Source of the DNA: Microcebus murinus
Lineage: Eukaryota > Chordata > Mammalia > Primates > Cheirogaleidae
Reading direction: 5' to 3'
DNA length: 64,000 nt
NCBI RefSeq assembly: GCF_040939455.1
Contig: NC_134107.1
Location: 13,083,537-13,147,536 of the forward strand
Positions 29,979 through 64,000 of this stretch are shown here, piece after piece. The notes below the pieces were generated by a model. That model was not told where the DNA came from and ran no database searches. It worked only from the letters and a program-made list of their open reading frames with translations. The position numbers were made by a program, and so were the translations under genes. Within the stretch, counting starts at the first letter, position 1; the number at the start of each line of letters is the position of its first letter.

Positions 29979-30285
29979 CGCGGCATAGTGGCTCACACCT
30001 GTAATCCGAGGACTTTGGGATGCTGAACATGGAAGATCACTTGAGGCCAGGATTTCGAGATCGGCCTTGGCAACACATGAAGGCCCTGTATCTACAAAAT
30101 ATTTAAAAATTAGCCAGACATGCTACATTGCACCTGTAGTCCCAGCTACTCAGAATGCTGCCTGACAGGACAATCCATGGAGGATAGGACTTTGAATTAC
30201 AGCGAGGTATGATAGTGCCATTGTACCCCGTGCAAGGCAACAGACTAGACAATAAAGTGAGACCCCATCTCTGAATAAAAAGCAC
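29979..30285 (+). repeat. Ancient diverged dimeric Alu (AluJ-like)
   Basis: Both arms are present but much more mutated than the other Alus here. The left arm reads 'ggaagatcacttgaggccaggatttcgagatc', close to the ancestral AluJ form. It predates the strepsirrhine subfamilies. Confidence 0.8.
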
Positions 30286-30820
30286 TATTTCCATCCTCTC
30301 TGCATATTATGCTCATTTGCCACTTCAAAAAATTTAAAATAACTGTCCATCATATGATTTGAACTGAAGCAAAACTTCAGTTACCAAAAGCCAACATTTG
30401 CATCCAACATTCCACTTTGTTTTATTTTAACTAAGAATAACTGTCATTAACTTCTAGTGACACTTCAGTAGTTTCCAAAAAAGCTATGGTCTCTGTTCTT
30501 TGCACAAAACATCATAAAGCAGCTTGCTTTTAAGTCTCCAATATCCCTTTTCTGAAAAGAATGGCAGGCCACTGAAAAGGTATATTTTAGGTTGCATGGA
30601 GATTTCAGCTACTTGAAAGACCACTGTTGGCTTCCCAGGAATCCTTCACAGAGCAGTCCTTTAAGCAGGTTTAGTGGCCAACAGCTAAAAGACTCTTTGA
30701 CAAATAATTATATCTGTAACTTCACTGAAACTTTCTAGCTGCCTAAACTTGAAGGCCTTTGGGCAACTCCTACTGCTCAAGTACAGTGGTGTGACCAGAC
30801 CCATTGAGAAGAAAGTGGTG

Positions 30821-30931
30821 TCAGGATCAACACAGTATTACTGTGCTTAGTGGAAGGGAATCGTTTCTCCTTCTGAACTGATCTCCATAAGGTCACTGTG
30901 CTTCCTCTTGGGGATCACCTGTTCGGCCTTG
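30821..30931 (+). promoter_or_regulatory. Proximal 5' flank of the SLC22A10-like gene
   Basis: Ordered blocks CAGGATCAACACA, GTGGAAGG, TTTCTC, TGAAC, CTCTTGG and GTTCGGCCT match the flank of the divergent paralogue at 7848-7950. The most likely content is 5' UTR plus core promoter. No TATA box is evident at a useful distance. The transcription start cannot be placed from sequence alone. Confidence 0.5.
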
Positions 30932-60951
<30,020 letters not shown>

Positions 60952-61289
60952 GTAAGCTCCATTTGGTGATGATTAATTTTAAAAGATTAGTTATGAAAAT
61001 ACATTTCTTCTTCCAAAAAAATTAGTAGCAGCATTGTGGATGGCATATTAACACATAAGAGGAAAAGATATCAAAGTGTATGTTTTTAAGTGTCACATGT
61101 TAAGATGGCCTAATATTATCAGAAGACTCAGTGGGACCTGAGTCTTCGGACTACATAGTCCGAAGTTATGAACATCACATTCCAGCACGAAGTTCGTCAC
61201 TGGATATTATCTTCATACGAAGTTTTGTCACAAAATATATTTAGACTTTTTACTTTTTAACTCTTTGTTGACAGAACATTTAAATAAAG

Positions 61290-62700
61290 GAAAATGCACA
61301 AAAAATGCCTTTTTCTGAAGTGTATATCTAGATCAATCCAAAAAACCATTACGAATCCATAAAACCATATAACCATTACTTAGACAAGCACATTTCAGCA
61401 TTCCTGAATCATCTCTCATGTTTTCCTTTCCCCAAGTTAATTCTTGTCTAAAAGCACAAAATATTCTTACCTCTATTGCCGTGGATTGCATTTGCCTATT
61501 CTTGAATTTTGTATAAAGTGAATCATGCTATATTATATATATACCTTTTCTATATGGGAAATTCACCACTTTTGTTTTGCATAGCTTTAATTTGTGGGGG
61601 GTTTTGTCATAGGTCATTTTCCTTTATATGAATATACCATAAGTTATTTACCCATATTGCTTCTTATGAATTGTGGATTTTCCCACTTGGAGACTGTTAT
61701 GAGTTCCTGGGTTTATAGCATGTGTACATCTCTCTATAGTAACCTACCAAACAATAATCCAGAGTGGCTGTACCACTATACATTGCAATCATCAAGTGTA
61801 AGAGCTTTAGTCATTCCATATTGGTGCATATTACTACAATCTCTATGTACTAATAGAAGGCACTAGTATGTGCAAATATTAACTATTCTGAATTACTTTA
61901 ATTTAGCCATTATGATGAACATAGATGGTAGCACATTGTGATATAAATTTGCATTTTCCTGATGACTGATGATGAAGACTTCCCTATCTTGCCTGGACTT
62001 TGTCCATTTGTATTAGATTGTCACTTTTTAATTATGTCTTATATATATGTGTGTGTGTGTGTGCATACATATATATATCTTTTCTCAGTGTGTGGATTAG
62101 CTTTCCACTCCCTGATGGTGTGTTTTGATGAACTCAATTTCTCAATGTTCATAAAGTCTATCTATCAATCTTTTCTTTATGACTAGAACTTCTGGTATCC
62201 TGTTTAAGAAATCTTTGCTACCCAAAGTTGATAAAGGTATTTTCCTATGTTTTCTTCTCACAACTTATTTCATCTATCACATTTGTGTTGTCTATGACCC
62301 ATCTGAAATTAATTTTTGCATAGTATTTGAGATTAGGGTCAAAGTTTATATTTTCCAGATGCATTGTCAATTCACTCACCACCATTCAAAGAAATAACTG
62401 TATGCCCTGTTGTATACTTTATATTTTATTGATTTATGGTCTTATCTGTATTACTTCTTTGCCTCAATTTACTTGAGTTTCTGTATGTATAGGCATGTGT
62501 GTTGTGTTTTGTGTGTCCTTCAGGCAAAGAAGCTTAATTCATTTATTTTCAAACTTTCATACTTTCTGATAAATACTCAGAATTACGAAGGAACTATAAA
62601 GTTCCCTGTTAGCATTACCAAACAAATATCCTATATTTTAAAAGAAATTTTATTATGTGTATTTAAGGTATACAATATGATATTATAAGATACATATATA
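61290..62700 (-). mobile_element. Ancient LINE-1 ORF2 (antisense)
   Basis: Diverged L1 phrases on the opposite strand, such as 'tgacccatctgaaattaatttttgcatagtatttgagattagggtcaaag' at 62297. A short TG/TA repeat is at 62040-62080. From 62701 to 63872 nothing is recognised. Confidence 0.65.
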
Positions 62701-63872
62701 GAAAAATTTTTACTATAATAAAACAAATTACCATATCCATCATTTTATATAGTTATCCATTCCTGTATGTTCTGAGATGCTGTATCTTGACTCTAAATTG
62801 GTTCAAAATAATTTCTAAATCATCATTTGGATCCTGTTTGACTCATTGGTTTTTTATAAATTTTCTGATTAGTTTCCAAATACTTGTGGATGTAGTTTAT
62901 TTTGGTAAAGGGTCAACAGATATATTGTATGGATATGTTTTTTGCACCTCTTGATTGTAGTTTTCTATTTTCCAATTAATGAAATTGGTTAAGGATGCTA
63001 TACAAGACTGCCATATTCCTGAAACTTTTATTTTCATCTGTCACCAGTACCTCAAAGAAATGTCTTTAAAAGGCCAACTATGATTATAGATTAATATGCC
63101 TTTCACATTAATTTTGTAAGCATTTGTTTCATGAACTTTGGAGCTATATTTTTAGGCATAAAATACCTAAATATATAAATATATACACACACACACAAAT
63201 GTAATCATATTAGTTCTTCATGTTGAACTGAAGTTTTAGATTTTTAATCACAAAGAAACAAAACAGAAATAATTCGTCATCAGATAATAAAAAGTTTTCT
63301 TAAAACTGATAATCTTCATCTGTCTTAATCATGCTTATATACATGTGAACTACTATCTGCATAGAACAGTGAAAATAATGACTCTGAAGAGTTATTCTCT
63401 TCTTTATGCAGAGCAGTAGAAATTCTACCACTTCAACTGAGGAGATAAAAACGTGACTAAGGCACCTATATTCATGTGGTCCTTGATAAAGTTTCTACAT
63501 CATAGAGTAGTACAGTGGCAACCAGACTGCCTTGAGGCCCTAAGACTAGTGTCCGTGCTAGTGGGAATATTACAGCCAGCAGGAGAAAGTAGATGCATTC
63601 TGCCTATGTATGTTTGCAGGGAGAATAGTCATTGGTAATTGCAGAATCATGATAGTACTTCATTTATCAACACCATTGCCATCATCATTGTCGGCATAAT
63701 CATCGTCAGCACCATCAGATGTATATGGAAGATATAAAATGCACAAAGGCACTGGGTTATGTGTTAAGGATACGGAGGTATCAACATCTAAACTCTGCAC
63801 TAAGCAACTTAGAGTGAGTGCGTTCATTTGTTCATTTGTTTTCATTTTCTTTTCCTCTTCATATATGTTCTC

Positions 63873-64000
63873 TCTCTTTTTTTTTTATTTCGGCATATTA
63901 TGGGAGTACAGATTTTAAGGTTTCAATAAATGCCCTTTCCTCTCCTCCCCCAACAAGTCTGAGTTTCCAGCATGACCATCCCCCAGATGGTGCACTTCTC
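63873..64000 (-). mobile_element. Lemur LINE-1 3' end, cut by the window edge
   Basis: 'tatttcggcatattatgggagtacag' and 'catcccccagatggtgcac' match the other antisense lemur L1 tails. It continues past the window. Confidence 0.85.

Noticed and set aside
30103..30294. 63-codon minus-strand frame
   Set aside because: It is the antisense of an ancient Alu.

Overview
The window is nuclear DNA from a primate, almost certainly a strepsirrhine (lemur or galago type). About sixteen Alu copies carry the strepsirrhine hallmark: a TATATATTTTAGTTGGCCAATTAATTTC-like central linker and a 'gagtgagtgccgtggcgtcagcctagctcacagc'-type right arm. The young LINE-1 3' ends have the matching lemur-type tail. No prokaryotic, organellar, tRNA, rRNA or CRISPR feature is present. 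Nearly all protein-coding sequence is in small exons.

Two SLC22 organic anion transporter genes lie head to head. On the minus strand, exons 1 and 2 of an SLC22A25-like gene are at 7446-7847 and 6643-6746; the rest would lie left of the window. On the plus strand, exons 1-6 of an SLC22A10-like gene are at 30932-31333, 32277-32380, 38364-38518, 38616-38784, 55897-56020 and 60836-60951; the C-terminal exons lie to the right. Every splice site is GT-AG, all phases join, and the six exons form an open frame of 356 codons plus 2 nt. The divergent order matches the human SLC22A25 (-) / SLC22A10 (+) arrangement on chromosome 11q12 as I know it. About 100-110 bp upstream of both start codons is recognisably homologous.

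The main mobile element is a 6,967-bp class II (betaretrovirus-like) endogenous retrovirus at 41574-48540. It lies antisense in the 17-kb intron 4 of the SLC22A10-like gene, inside an older LINE-1. It has two LTRs (333 and 337 bp), a 6-bp CCCCAA target duplication, an exact tRNA-Lys1,2 primer binding site, a polypurine tract, gag, dUTPase-protease and a long pol reading frame with RT, RNase H and integrase catalytic residues present. Env is reduced to about 93 codons. Between pol and the 3' LTR are two AAGACAG-containing direct repeats resembling the constitutive transport element of Mason-Pfizer-type viruses. Gag, pro and pol each carry at least one disabling lesion, so this is a fossil.

The rest is layered repeats. 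From left to right: Alus and LTR remnants (1-6300); a Tigger-type DNA transposon holding an L1 that holds an Alu, plus a second Alu (8703-11738); a little-characterised stretch (11739-16050); a WDR53 pseudogene fragment (16056-16375); a class I ERV integrase remnant (16585-17013); a nearly full-span old LINE-1 with a repetitive 5' region (18190-21835); a solo LTR (24572-24981); MaLR LTRs (25745-26480, 28872-29230); and, in the SLC22A10-like introns, recent Alus, L1s, HAL1-like sequence and a Tigger2-like element. Subfamily names are from recognition, not database searches.
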